Part shown: one piece after another, positions 1-8,098 of the stretch | How positions within the stretch are numbered: position 1 is the stretch's first letter | Layout of the letters: each line of letters starts with the position of its first letter | Source of the DNA: Chloroflexota bacterium | Lineage (GTDB): Bacteria > Chloroflexota > Anaerolineae > Anaerolineales > UBA4823 | Assembly (NCBI GenBank): GCA_012798185.1 | Contig: JAAZNS010000258.1 | Span: 1 to 13,367, forward strand | Reading direction: 5' to 3' | Length of the DNA stretch: 13,367 nt | Position numbers and translations under genes: made by a program | The notes under the pieces: generated by a model | What the model saw: only the letters and a program-made list of their open reading frames with translations | The model's database searches: none | Told to the model about the DNA's origin: nothing

Positions 1-93
1 TATGGAGTAGTCATCGATGCTGAAAAGATGCAGGTAAACATTCATGCAACCCAGCAATTGAGAAATCAAAAATTAGCCTCCCCGGGAGAATAA
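1..93 (+). CDS. C-terminal end of a hydantoinase B / oxoprolinase-like protein (partial)
   Basis: Reading frame 1 is open from the window edge to a TAA at 91-93, giving 30 codons of a gene that starts outside the window. The first visible residues read YGVVID, followed by a segment with a T..LR pattern (ATQQLRNQ). From memory of the family, this resembles the C-terminus of N-methylhydantoinase B / 5-oxoprolinase-type subunits, where a YGVVL.. motif precedes a short Thr/Leu/Arg tail. Those proteins form heteromers with an HyuA-like subunit and open cyclic amides in an ATP-dependent way. The stop lies 4 nt before the next start codon, so the two genes are probably co-transcribed. That a gene ends here is fairly safe; the family rests on about 20 residues. 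Confidence 0.5.
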   Translation, partial: YGVVIDAEKMQVNIHATQQLRNQKLASPGE

Positions 94-97
94 TTTG

Positions 98-535
98 ATG
101 CCGACAAGAATTAAATTCACCTTCGAACGAGGCGGCGAGCTTGTTGCAGATATCCTGCATGGCGAAACCCCTCAGACCATTACCCAAGTCCTTGCCGTGC
201 TGCCTTACGAAGCTACGGTATATCATACCAGGTGGTGTGGAAGGGAAATAAATTTTCCAATTAAAACTCTAAACCCTATTCCCCGCGAGAAACAAACAGC
301 AACTGCCAATACCGGCGACGTGGTTTATTGGAAAGAATGGGAAACGGAACAGAATTCACCCGAAGCTTTAGCGATTTACTATGGCGCTGAAGTTATACGG
401 GATCATCGAGGTTTTTTGCCAGTGAATGTGTTTGCCAGAATATCCCCCGATCAATGGCAACTTATCAGTGATATTGGTATTCGTGTTTGGCAGCACGGCA
501 TCGAAAAGGTAAAAGTTGATATGATTGGGAATTAG
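98..535 (+). CDS. DUF3830-like, cyclophilin-fold small protein
   Basis: This is a complete 145-residue protein. The ATG at 98 is preferred over the adjacent in-frame TTG at 95 because GGGAGAA (84-90) lies 7 nt upstream of it. The N-terminus (IKFTFERGGELVADIL) is a beta-hairpin start. It is followed by a conserved-looking AP-type helix region (ETPQTITQVLAVLP), an H.RW.G.EI segment (HTRWCGREI), GDVVYW, a YGAEV strand, and NVFARI near the C-terminus. This order matches what I recall of the DUF3830 family, which has a cyclophilin-like beta-barrel. The function of the family is unknown; it often lies near amide- or hydantoin-degrading genes. No signal peptide or membrane segment is visible. It directly follows the hydantoinase-B-like gene, so a role as an accessory to that enzyme is possible but unproven. 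Confidence 0.7.
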   Translation: MPTRIKFTFERGGELVADILHGETPQTITQVLAVLPYEATVYHTRWCGREINFPIKTLNPIPREKQTATANTGDVVYWKEWETEQNSPEALAIYYGAEVIRDHRGFLPVNVFARISPDQWQLISDIGIRVWQHGIEKVKVDMIGN

Positions 536-587
536 GGTGATATTATCGAATAAAGTTAATAATATTCTTTACCATTCACTCCAACAC

Positions 588-682
588 AGACCCTAAAGGT
601 TTTCTCACCTATCTGAGATACTCACTTACGAAGTATCTTTAATAAAAATAGCATATATTATCGGTGGAAACTTTTAGGGTCT
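588..682. repeat. Long inverted repeat in the convergent intergenic region, possible bidirectional terminator or small palindromic element
   Basis: The left arm 588-603 (AGACCCTAAAGGTTTT) and right arm 667-682 (GAAACTTTTAGGGTCT) are inverted copies matching at 14 of 16 positions. They are 63 bp apart. Inside lies a second perfect 7-bp hairpin, AGATACT (616-622) and AGTATCT (632-638), with a 9-nt loop followed by TTTAATAAAAATA. The element sits between two convergent genes, where termination of both transcripts is expected. Neither outer arm is followed by a clean T-tract, so it is not a textbook intrinsic terminator. No target-site duplication is visible at its ends. The rest of 536-789 shows only a weak 5-bp hairpin near 732-745 and no gene. 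Confidence 0.5.
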
Positions 683-789
683 TGCCAGGTTACTGCATGG
701 TGTAAAATCACTTTCGCTCTCAAAGCACTTATCCCAAGTCTGGGAAGGATGTTGCAAGTAATAGAATAGGGAACCTGTCTCTTATTTAT

Positions 790-2286
790 TTACGCTAAAT
801 CATGAACAAGGTCTTTAGTTTGCTCATATAACTTTAAATAATTAAAATACAGCGGTTCATATACTCTTGAAATCTTTGGATTTGGCTGGGTTTCACCTGC
901 CATTTTTACCCAGCTATTTAAATCGTCGCATTTCAGCATTCCAGCAGCCAAACCAGCCAGAAAAGCATCCCCAAGCGATGCGCCAATGGTCATCTCCGGC
1001 AAATATTGAGGGACACCCGCAACATCGGATACAATCTGCATCCACGCCCTGCTTTTTGTGCCTCCCCCAACAGCTACAATCCGTTTTACATCAGCTCCAA
1101 TTGAACGAAAGGTATCGATATTATGACGGATGCCATAAGCAATCCCCTCAAGAACAGCGCGATACAAATGTTCACGTCTATGCGCAAGAGTCAATCCCGC
1201 AATCACCCCGCGCGCTTGAGGATCGTTGATCGGCGTTCGCTCCCCGCTAAAATACGGCAAGAGGATTATCCCTCCCGCACCCGGTTCGATCGATTCCATT
1301 TGACTAAATAAAACTTGATAAGCTTCATCGTCGTTGAGATCGCGTGCTAATTCGTCTCGAAACCAGCGGGTCAATGAGCCAGTCGTTGCCATTCCGGCAG
1401 CCAGGGCATATTGTCCCCGAAAAGCACCGGCAACCGTCCAAAGACGCTTGTCTGGTTTTGGGTTATCGAGCACCAAGATGAAGAAAGCAGTGCTGCCATA
1501 CATCACCATTAGGTCACCCGGATGTACGGCTCCCACACTGATCGCTTCACTCAAAGCATCCACCGCTCCCACAGCCACTGGTGTGCCTGCTTTTAATCCC
1601 GTTTCTGCAGCGCCTCTTTGATCGATATACCCGGCTACATCATTCGACCAGCCAAGGCGCGGCAATTTATCAAGCGAAACGATCTCGTTTGAATATCTAT
1701 CTGACCATGAAAGTGTATCCAGATCGATGAGGGGAATAAAATGGCTGGCGGTGTGATAATCGATCACTTTTTCACCAGTTAATCGATAGATCAAATAACT
1801 GCTGGCGGTTGTGATGTGATCGACTTTTTTCCATAAATCCGGCTCGTTATTCTTCATCCACAAGATTTTCGGCCCGATTGCCTGACTACTCAATGTCATC
1901 TTAGAAAAATTAAAAATGTTTTCCTCACCGAGCCTGTCATTCAACCAATCGATTTCTCGGGAAGCTCGGGCATCCACCCCATATAGAATGCCAGGGCGTA
2001 AAGGCAAGCTATCTTTATCCAGAGGCAACATGCATGGACCAATTGCGCTAATAGCCACGCCGGCAACATCATCTCCAGAAAAGGGATGTTTATCCAATAA
2101 CTGATGGCAAATCTTCACGGTATCTCCCCACCAAATCTTATCGGCATCTTGCTCCGCCCAGCCCGGATGAGGAATATCCATGATATGCTCGATAATTGCC
2201 GTACGAAGTACTTTGCCTTCGCTACTGACTAAAACACCTTTACTGCTATATGTACCAATATCAATCCCCATTAACAATTGAGCCAT
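790..2286 (-). CDS. FGGY-family carbohydrate kinase (xylulokinase-like)
   Basis: This 498-residue protein is a sugar kinase of the FGGY branch of the actin/hexokinase fold. It transfers the ATP gamma-phosphate to a sugar, usually a ketose. The start at 2286 (MAQLLMGIDIG) is chosen because it lies 2 nt after the stop of the upstream isomerase gene. A longer reading would add nine residues inside that gene. Visible motifs are GIDIGTYSSKG (residues 7-17, phosphate loop with D9), GWAEQDADKIWW (42-53), GVDARA (103-108), AVDALSEAISVGAV with the probable catalytic base D243, YGSTAFF (263-269), and the C-terminal FGGY signature around VAVGGGTKSRAW and IGASLGDAFLAG (404-445). The substrate-loop sequence common in XylB (SGQMHG) is absent; AIGPCMLPLD occupies that place, so D-xylulose is not assured. 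It is the last gene of the series, so it probably phosphorylates the isomerase product. Confidence 0.88.
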   Translation of the reverse strand: MAQLLMGIDIGTYSSKGVLVSSEGKVLRTAIIEHIMDIPHPGWAEQDADKIWWGDTVKICHQLLDKHPFSGDDVAGVAISAIGPCMLPLDKDSLPLRPGILYGVDARASREIDWLNDRLGEENIFNFSKMTLSSQAIGPKILWMKNNEPDLWKKVDHITTASSYLIYRLTGEKVIDYHTASHFIPLIDLDTLSWSDRYSNEIVSLDKLPRLGWSNDVAGYIDQRGAAETGLKAGTPVAVGAVDALSEAISVGAVHPGDLMVMYGSTAFFILVLDNPKPDKRLWTVAGAFRGQYALAAGMATTGSLTRWFRDELARDLNDDEAYQVLFSQMESIEPGAGGIILLPYFSGERTPINDPQARGVIAGLTLAHRREHLYRAVLEGIAYGIRHNIDTFRSIGADVKRIVAVGGGTKSRAWMQIVSDVAGVPQYLPEMTIGASLGDAFLAGLAAGMLKCDDLNSWVKMAGETQPNPKISRVYEPLYFNYLKLYEQTKDLVHDLA

Positions 2287-2288
2287 CT

Positions 2289-3944
2289 TTAACCTACTTT
2301 CACGTCGCCGCAAATGTGAACAGTAATTCCCATTTCATCGAACATGCTGGCTTTTACAGCCAGCGCTTCATCCGCCTCTTGAGCAGAGGGAGCATAGGCT
2401 ACCTGAATATGATTTGCTTTGTGGCGCGCCATGTGCTGGTTCCGCGAGATTCCGTGCAGCCTGGCAAGCATCATCGGCCATTGAGGATCGGTCGATTTTG
2501 AGAGGAATGCAACTTCATCTTCTGGTAATTCAACAACCGTTCCCCTGCCAATGTCAGCATGCAGTTTACTATTTTCGATGAAGACCCTGCTCCACACAAT
2601 TTCCCCCGGTTTACTTATCCCTTTGATTGTTCCCCCGCCTAACGGGAAATACATAGGCACCTGACGCTCACTGACCGCTCCGGAATATCCACCGCACAGG
2701 TGAGAAGGAGGGACAGCGCCGGAAATTTCAAATACCCATATGAATGCATTATCGAATCTTCCGGGATAATATTTCCCCCAGCGGATATCATGTAATGTAT
2801 TTGCTGGATCGAAACCCAATGCCGACCAAACTCGATTGGTCACAAGACAGTCTACACCTGCGCCTTCGTCTACTTCGTTGAAGTGGGGTAACGCTTGATT
2901 TGGATACAGCTCCTGACGAGTTTGTTTATGATAAACCGGCGGCCGTTCTACATTATTCAATAATCCTTCGGCGAGGTCAGAAGCAGGTGTCATATCTTTC
3001 AAACCTTGTTGATATTGAATACCAATCGCATCACACCCAAAGGCGTGGGCAATTCTCATACTGGCTATATACATTTTAAGCTGTTCATGGACTTGATGTT
3101 CGGTTAATTCCGTCTTTTCATCTCGTCCAAAATTAAATTTCATTCCTCTTTGGTCCAGCCATTTTTTAACAGCTTTGGCTTCAGTATCCTCGACATGGCG
3201 CATTTCCGCTAAAAGTGCAGATTGGCTAAGCCGTTCTTTATATATACCGCAAGCGTTAAGCAATTCGTCTTCGATGATGGCATTATACATTCCCATACAG
3301 CCTTCATCAAAAATCCCAAGAATAGCTTTCTTTGCTTTTAATTGTTTGCCCAATGCTCTCCCCAGTTCATTGGCTTCTTTGGGTAACTTTGAGGTATCGA
3401 GATCTCGAACATGGTTGATATCGTGGATAATTTTACTGGTTTCAAGCCATTGTTTTATGCCACTCAAGAAAAAATCATCCGTAAAATCTTCACTCCATAT
3501 GGTACTGTACGGCACATTCATTTTTGTTAAACAGCCATTCAGGTTTAACAATCCAACTAATCCTGGTCTGTTTCCACTCCAATTAGCAACTGTAAGAATT
3601 GGTCCCCGATGATCTCTCAACCCCGCCAGCACATGGTAACTATATTGCCAAACAGCTATTGCTACGATTACGGGGGCATCCTTGGGGATATTCTGAAAAA
3701 CATCCATTCCCATTCTTTGATTCCAAATGAAACCATGTTTTAGAACAGGATCAACTGAATGAGCTCGCTTGATTGAAAAGTCATATTTTCTAAAGGCATC
3801 GGTAAGCTGCTTTTCCATTGCCTCTTGTGTAGACCAACTTTCCTGATTTGCCGATAGACGCAAGTCGCCGCTTGCTACCAGATATCCCTCGTGACCTATG
3901 GTTGGTGGATTATGTATTGATTGTGGATTTCGATTAAAAGACAT
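2289..3944 (-). CDS. L-fucose isomerase-like protein (FucI/AraA superfamily sugar isomerase)
   Basis: This 551-residue protein resembles the L-fucose/L-arabinose isomerase superfamily, which interconverts aldoses and ketoses at a divalent metal. The start at 3944 is set by CAGGAG, 6 nt upstream of ATG; an ATG 18 nt earlier (3962) lies in front of that site. Numbered from 3944, the N-terminal half has a Rossmann-like region with VIVAIAVWQYSYHVLAG (about 92-108) and FDEGCMGMYNA (212-222). The C-terminal half has NEVDEGAGVD (356-365), LHDIRWGKYY (384-393), GGGTIKG (436-442) and HKANHI (508-513). By position, E357, D386 and H512 are the best candidates for the three metal ligands of FucI (E337, D361 and H528 in E. 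coli). No signal peptide is seen, so it is cytoplasmic. The length is close to FucI (591). The next gene, a sugar kinase, starts 2 nt after its stop, which fits a classical isomerase-kinase pair. The actual aldose is unknown. Confidence 0.75.
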   Translation of the reverse strand: MSFNRNPQSIHNPPTIGHEGYLVASGDLRLSANQESWSTQEAMEKQLTDAFRKYDFSIKRAHSVDPVLKHGFIWNQRMGMDVFQNIPKDAPVIVAIAVWQYSYHVLAGLRDHRGPILTVANWSGNRPGLVGLLNLNGCLTKMNVPYSTIWSEDFTDDFFLSGIKQWLETSKIIHDINHVRDLDTSKLPKEANELGRALGKQLKAKKAILGIFDEGCMGMYNAIIEDELLNACGIYKERLSQSALLAEMRHVEDTEAKAVKKWLDQRGMKFNFGRDEKTELTEHQVHEQLKMYIASMRIAHAFGCDAIGIQYQQGLKDMTPASDLAEGLLNNVERPPVYHKQTRQELYPNQALPHFNEVDEGAGVDCLVTNRVWSALGFDPANTLHDIRWGKYYPGRFDNAFIWVFEISGAVPPSHLCGGYSGAVSERQVPMYFPLGGGTIKGISKPGEIVWSRVFIENSKLHADIGRGTVVELPEDEVAFLSKSTDPQWPMMLARLHGISRNQHMARHKANHIQVAYAPSAQEADEALAVKASMFDEMGITVHICGDVKVG

Positions 3945-3977
3945 TATTATCTCCTGATTCATTCTAAAAAGAAGAAA

Positions 3978-5192
3978 TTACATAAAAAGATCCTGGTATT
4001 GTTTTCCACCTTTCATGACCATCTTTACTTTTCTAACGGCATGAATATCAGTTAAAGGATCACCATCCAACGCAACCATATCGGCAAATTTTCCTTCTTC
4101 TAATGTTCCAATATCATTTTCCATCTTGAGCAATTTTGCGCTGTTAACTGTGACGGCTTTCAAAGCCTCGACATTGGGAACACCTAGTTTTACCAAGAAT
4201 TCAATCTCTTTGAACAGCGTACCATGGGTACTATCAGTGGCTAAAGCCACCTTCACGCCCTCCCGCACTGCCTGGGGGATATATTTACTCGTGTGCTCAA
4301 TTGTATGTTTTACTTTTTCACGCCACCAATCCAATTTCCAGCTCTCGAACGATTCGAAACCTGTATCTGCATCAAAGAATAACTGTAAGTTGGGATCACT
4401 TAAAAAGGTTCCGTATTTTAGAAAATACTCGATGTCACTTTCTTCTAATAAATTGGCATGTTCCACGCTATCGATGCCTGCTTCCATCGCCCAGCGCATC
4501 CCCGGACCGCCAATAGCATGGGCTGCAACGGTCATTCCTAAGGTATGCGCCTCATCGATTGCTGCAAATAATTCCTCTTTTGTATATGCTGGCACACCGG
4601 TTAGATCGCTTCTCAAATAATCCTCGTAACGATCGCCATTTTGTATATTACTAGCAAATAATTTAACACATTCAGCCCCCATACTGAATAACTCGCGGAT
4701 CCGTTTCCTCAAAGCGGCTGGTCCATCGCAGGATGTACCAATAAATTTAGCAGTTCCGTGTGAAGGGCGAAGGGCTTCGATGCAAATCACTAATCGTGGT
4801 CCGGCGACCTCTCCCCGATTGATACAATCTCGAAAACGCAGTTCAACATCTTCGCGATCGCCCAACGCCCGCATAGTCGTTACACCTGTGACCATATCAT
4901 CGCGCAAATTGCCAATGCCCCGTAAAATTGCCGTAGGAAGGTCGATTGCTTGATGGGCATCTAAAGGAATTTTATATTTATTATTTGCAGTAATGTGTGT
5001 ATGGCTATCGATAAATCCTGGCATTACGGTTTGATTGCTGCAATCAATAACCGTTGTGTTGGGTGGAATTTGAACAGCTTCCGGTTTGCCTACCGCACGA
5101 ATTCGATCGTTTTCAATTAGGACAACACCATGATCAACCGGCGGCTTTCCCGGCTCTGTTATCAATTGTTTCGATTTTATTAAAGAATACAT
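3978..5192 (-). CDS. Metal-dependent amidohydrolase (imidazolonepropionase / prolidase-like)
   Basis: This 404-residue amidohydrolase-superfamily enzyme has a complete set of binuclear metal ligands: HTH in MPGFIDSHTHI (H64, H66), K177 in CVKLFAS (probable carboxylated bridging lysine), H225 in TVAAHAIGG, H245 in DSVEHAN and D320 in ALATDS. The bridging lysine sets it apart from true imidazolonepropionase (HutI) and places it with the prolidase-like and arginine-carboxypeptidase-like members, which hydrolyse acyl-amino-acid or dipeptide bonds; some act on esters or lactones. The C-terminal beta strands (GTLEEGKFADMVALDGDPL) are typical. The start at 5192 is chosen because AGGAG lies 8 nt upstream and MYSLIKSKQLI is the usual family N-terminus. 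An ATG at 5210 overlaps the stop of the upstream ATPase gene (ATGA), so a 410-residue form is possible. No signal peptide is present. It probably cleaves the imported solute. Confidence 0.85.
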   Translation of the reverse strand: MYSLIKSKQLITEPGKPPVDHGVVLIENDRIRAVGKPEAVQIPPNTTVIDCSNQTVMPGFIDSHTHITANNKYKIPLDAHQAIDLPTAILRGIGNLRDDMVTGVTTMRALGDREDVELRFRDCINRGEVAGPRLVICIEALRPSHGTAKFIGTSCDGPAALRKRIRELFSMGAECVKLFASNIQNGDRYEDYLRSDLTGVPAYTKEELFAAIDEAHTLGMTVAAHAIGGPGMRWAMEAGIDSVEHANLLEESDIEYFLKYGTFLSDPNLQLFFDADTGFESFESWKLDWWREKVKHTIEHTSKYIPQAVREGVKVALATDSTHGTLFKEIEFLVKLGVPNVEALKAVTVNSAKLLKMENDIGTLEEGKFADMVALDGDPLTDIHAVRKVKMVMKGGKQYQDLFM

Positions 5193-5206
5193 AGTTTCTA
5201 CTCCTG

Positions 5207-6214
5207 TCATTTGGATAGATCTAAAGCCTGCCAGCAGCGAACTTTCCTTCCCGGTATTACCTCCTCCAGGGTTTGTAATTCTGTCCGGCAACGTTGTTTT
5301 TCAAAGGGGCAGCGTTGTATCAAATTACATCCATGAAAATCAGCAGGAAGTTGAAGAACTTCCCCATGAACTCGAACCCTTTGTTTAGTTTCTGTTTCGC
5401 CAACATGACCAACTAATGTCGCCGCAAGCAATCCTTTGGTATATGGATGTAAAGGATTTTGAATGATATCCTCAACCGTTCCCTCTTCCATGACCTGACC
5501 AAGATAAATCACCAGCATATAATGCGCCATAGCGCGTACAACTCTCAAATCGTGGGAAACTAAAACATAAACTAAACCAAGTTCTGCTTGAATGTCTAAT
5601 AATAGATTTATGATCTGCCCGCGCATCGACATGTCCAACGCTGAGGTAGGCTCATCAAGAAAAATCACCTTGGGATTGGTAGTCAATGCCCGTGCCACGC
5701 CGACTCGCTGCAATTGCCCGCCACTCATTTCCGACGGCCGTCGTTTTGCATAATCAGGATCTAATCCCACCCGCTGTAATAGCCGGATTGCTTCTTCGCG
5801 TTTTTCTGTTTGACTTAAGTCGTCCCGCAAGCGCATGGAATCGATTAGTGTATTGCCAATGCTCATCATCGGGTTGAAGGACGTTATAGGATTTTGAAAA
5901 ACCATCTGAACACCGCGGCGAAACTCGTTACGGAGTTTTGTCTTATATTCCGTAAGAGATAATCCATTAAAGAAAACGATGCCGTTATCCGGCTCTAACA
6001 ATCCCAATAACATTTTTCCAACCGTTGTTTTTCCACAGCCGCTTTCACCAACCAGGGCAACTGTCTCGCCTGCTTCTACCGAAAAAGAAATACCATTGAC
6101 AGCGGTAATAGTGATCCGATTGGTTAACGATTGCCGGATACGATATTTTTTAATTAATGATTGTGCTTCAAGAACAGGTTTTTCCTCGATTGATATTGGT
6201 GTTTCGGCTTGCAT
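5207..6214 (-). CDS. Dipeptide/oligopeptide-type ABC transporter ATPase (DppF/OppF-like)
   Basis: This 335-residue ATP-binding subunit energises the importer encoded upstream. Visible motifs are Walker A GESGCGKT (56-63), Q-loop Q107 in VFQNP, signature MSGGQ (163-167), Walker B VIFLDEP with D187 and E188, D-loop SALD (191-194) and switch histidine H221. After these comes the C-terminal region of peptide-class ATPases (NPLHPYT, about 253-258). Cysteines C296, C302, C309 and C327 lie in the tail, the spacing type reported to bind an Fe-S cluster in some Dpp ATPases. The start is supported by AGGAG, 6 nt upstream of ATG. It follows the DppD-like gene by 22 nt, and its stop overlaps a possible start of the amidohydrolase by 2 nt. 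It should form a heterodimer with the DppD-like ATPase. The substrate is set by the binding protein, so peptide transport is not implied by this gene alone. Confidence 0.92.
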   Translation of the reverse strand: MQAETPISIEEKPVLEAQSLIKKYRIRQSLTNRITITAVNGISFSVEAGETVALVGESGCGKTTVGKMLLGLLEPDNGIVFFNGLSLTEYKTKLRNEFRRGVQMVFQNPITSFNPMMSIGNTLIDSMRLRDDLSQTEKREEAIRLLQRVGLDPDYAKRRPSEMSGGQLQRVGVARALTTNPKVIFLDEPTSALDMSMRGQIINLLLDIQAELGLVYVLVSHDLRVVRAMAHYMLVIYLGQVMEEGTVEDIIQNPLHPYTKGLLAATLVGHVGETETKQRVRVHGEVLQLPADFHGCNLIQRCPFEKQRCRTELQTLEEVIPGRKVRCWQALDLSK

Positions 6215-6236
6215 TGATTTCTCCTGTTTCCTGATA

Positions 6237-7193
6237 TTATGTAAAATGACATGCCGCCCAATGATTTGGTTTTACCTCGCGGAGAACAGGGCGGTTCCGG
6301 CAAATATCAGCAGCAAACTCACATCGGGGGGCAAAAAGACATCCCTCATATTGAAAACGAAGATCAGGCACTTTCCCTGCAATATACGGCTGCTGACCTC
6401 TCCCTTCGATTTGAAAACACTTTAATAGTGCCTTACTATAGGGGCTGAGAGGTGATTGAAATACATCTTCAAGGCTGCCAACCTCCAACACATCTCCTGC
6501 ATACATAACTGCAACATTTGTGCAAACTTCTGCAATGACAGCAATATCGTGGGAGATCAAGATTAGAGAAGAACAAGATTGTATAACGTGGTCCTTGATT
6601 AAATCCAATACTTGAGCCTGAATAGTGAGGTCTAATCCAGTGGTTGGCTCATCGGCAATGAGTAATTTTGGCGAGCATACCAAAGCCATTGCGATTAATG
6701 CCCTTTGCGCCATACCGCCGCTAAATTGATTGGGATAAGCATGGGCGCGCCTGGTAGGGTCGGGTATACCCGTAGCATCCAGCATCTCGATAGCTTTAGC
6801 CCAGGCTTCATGAGCGCTGCATCCTTCGTGAAATCGATATACCTCTGCAATTTGCTGCCCGACAGTAAATAGAGGATTCAGAGCTGCCGCAGCATTCTGA
6901 AACACAATGCTGATCTGTTTTCCTCTTATATAACTCATTTCGGATTCGCTGAGGGAAAGTAAATCTTTCCCCTGGAAATAAATTTCTCCCTCTTTGATTA
7001 TCCCGGTTGCAGGAAGCAAGCGCAGAATTGATAAAGCAGTCAATGTTTTTCCTGATCCGCTTTCACCAATAATACCTAAACGTTCTTTTTCGTTAATTTT
7101 TAGAGATGCTCCTCGAACAGCATGCACCCGGTTTTCTTCACGACCGATGATTACCTGCAAATTTTTGATTTCTAATAACGGGTTTTGACTCAT
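6237..7193 (-). CDS. Dipeptide/oligopeptide-type ABC transporter ATPase (DppD/OppD-like)
   Basis: This 318-residue protein is the partner ATPase of the DppF-like subunit. Motifs are Walker A GESGSGKT (43-50), Q-loop Q99 in VFQN, signature FSGGM (157-161), Walker B LLIADEP with D181 and E182, D-loop TGLD (185-188) and H215. The tail has the peptide-class region SPLSPYSKALL and four cysteines C285, C291, C298 and C315 in an arrangement matching the Fe-S-type C-terminal region of DppD. The signature ends in M where DppF-type subunits have Q, as is usual for DppD/OppD. The ribosome binding site is weak; the 13-nt gap after the upstream permease gene suggests translational coupling. The order B-C-D-F is the normal one for Dpp/Opp operons. 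Confidence 0.92.
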   Translation of the reverse strand: MSQNPLLEIKNLQVIIGREENRVHAVRGASLKINEKERLGIIGESGSGKTLTALSILRLLPATGIIKEGEIYFQGKDLLSLSESEMSYIRGKQISIVFQNAAAALNPLFTVGQQIAEVYRFHEGCSAHEAWAKAIEMLDATGIPDPTRRAHAYPNQFSGGMAQRALIAMALVCSPKLLIADEPTTGLDLTIQAQVLDLIKDHVIQSCSSLILISHDIAVIAEVCTNVAVMYAGDVLEVGSLEDVFQSPLSPYSKALLKCFQIEGRGQQPYIAGKVPDLRFQYEGCLFAPRCEFAADICRNRPVLREVKPNHWAACHFT

Positions 7194-7206
7194 TTTTTTA
7201 TAAAGA

Positions 7207-8076
7207 CTACTTTTCTAACAAGATAGATTTACGCAGTTCCTGCCCCAGTTGATTGAGAGAAAATGCAGCCAGAAATGTCGCCAGTCCAGGAAATAACGAA
7301 GGCCACCATTTCCCAAAAACTACATAATTGGCACCCATGCTGATCATCGAACCCCACTCAGGAGCAGGAACGCGTACTCCCAAGCCAATGAAACTTAAAC
7401 CTGCAATCATCCCTACTGCATAAGCGCAACTTAATGAGAATTGTGAAAAAACTGGAACAAGAACATTAGGGATTATATGTTTAAAAACAAGTGATAAATC
7501 CGAGTGACCAGCACATCGTGCAGCTAATACAAAATCGCTTTCTCTCAAGGGCAAAGTCACACTGCGCACCATTTTTAAATAAACAGGTACATTCAAAAAT
7601 GCCAGTATGAATACCAGGTTAACCATGTTGTTTCCAAGCGCAGCAAAAACAGCCATAGCAAATAAAATTTCAGGAAAAGCCTGCATAATTTCTGTCAACC
7701 GCATTAATATTTCGTCGATTGGTCCGCGTAAAAACCCTGCCAACGCGCCAAGAGGCATCCCTACCATGACGCCTAATACTACAGAAGCAATTGCTACCGA
7801 AAGATCTGTACGTGTGGCATATAAAATCCGCGAAAATATATCCATACCATACGTATCGGTTCCAAACCAATGTTTCAATGATGGAGGTTGAAGCTTTTCT
7901 GCTGGAATAGGTGTAACCGGATCGTAAGGTGCAATTGCATCAGCAAAAATTGCGCCCAGAATCAACAGAGCCAGGATAATCACTGGTGGGGATAATAACC
8001 AGCGTAGCCATTTACGTTTACCATTTTTCTCAAATGATGCTAAAGATACAATCTCTGAGGTCGAATTGTCAATCAT
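7207..8076 (-). CDS. Dipeptide/oligopeptide-type ABC transporter permease (DppC/OppC-like)
   Basis: This 289-residue inner-membrane permease has a basic cytoplasmic N-terminus (KNGKRKWLRW, 17-26), a first membrane helix at about 30-50 and the DppC hallmark HWFGTDTYGMDIFSRILYAT (69-88). Further hydrophobic segments lie at about 93-115, 135-162, 205-235 and 258-278. The cytoplasmic EAA loop that contacts the ATPases is visible as AARCAGHSDLSLVFKHIIPN (185-204), with its conserved Gly (G190) and Pro (P203). GGAG lies 8 nt upstream of the ATG, after a T-run in the coding strand. It is separated by 22 nt from the DppB-like gene, with which it should form the heterodimeric channel. Confidence 0.92.
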   Translation of the reverse strand: MIDNSTSEIVSLASFEKNGKRKWLRWLLSPPVIILALLILGAIFADAIAPYDPVTPIPAEKLQPPSLKHWFGTDTYGMDIFSRILYATRTDLSVAIASVVLGVMVGMPLGALAGFLRGPIDEILMRLTEIMQAFPEILFAMAVFAALGNNMVNLVFILAFLNVPVYLKMVRSVTLPLRESDFVLAARCAGHSDLSLVFKHIIPNVLVPVFSQFSLSCAYAVGMIAGLSFIGLGVRVPAPEWGSMISMGANYVVFGKWWPSLFPGLATFLAAFSLNQLGQELRKSILLEK

Positions 8077-8098
8077 AAAAAAAACTCCAAATAATGCC

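Noticed and set aside
588..682. Reading the inverted repeat as an insertion sequence or proven MITE.
   Set aside because: There is no transposase, no target-site duplication and only one copy in the window.
3175..4620. Plus-strand open frames at 3175-3612 and 4126-4620.
   Set aside because: They lie fully inside the isomerase and amidohydrolase genes on the other strand, show no family motifs and have no ribosome binding sites, so they are shadows.
5193..5291. Long form of the amidohydrolase starting at 5291.
   Set aside because: The extension overlaps the coding end of the DppF-like gene by 85 bp, while a good ribosome binding site precedes the ATG at 5192.
6251..6448. Plus-strand frame opposite the 3' end of the DppD-like gene.
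   Set aside because: It is antisense to a well-supported ATPase gene and has no recognisable domain.
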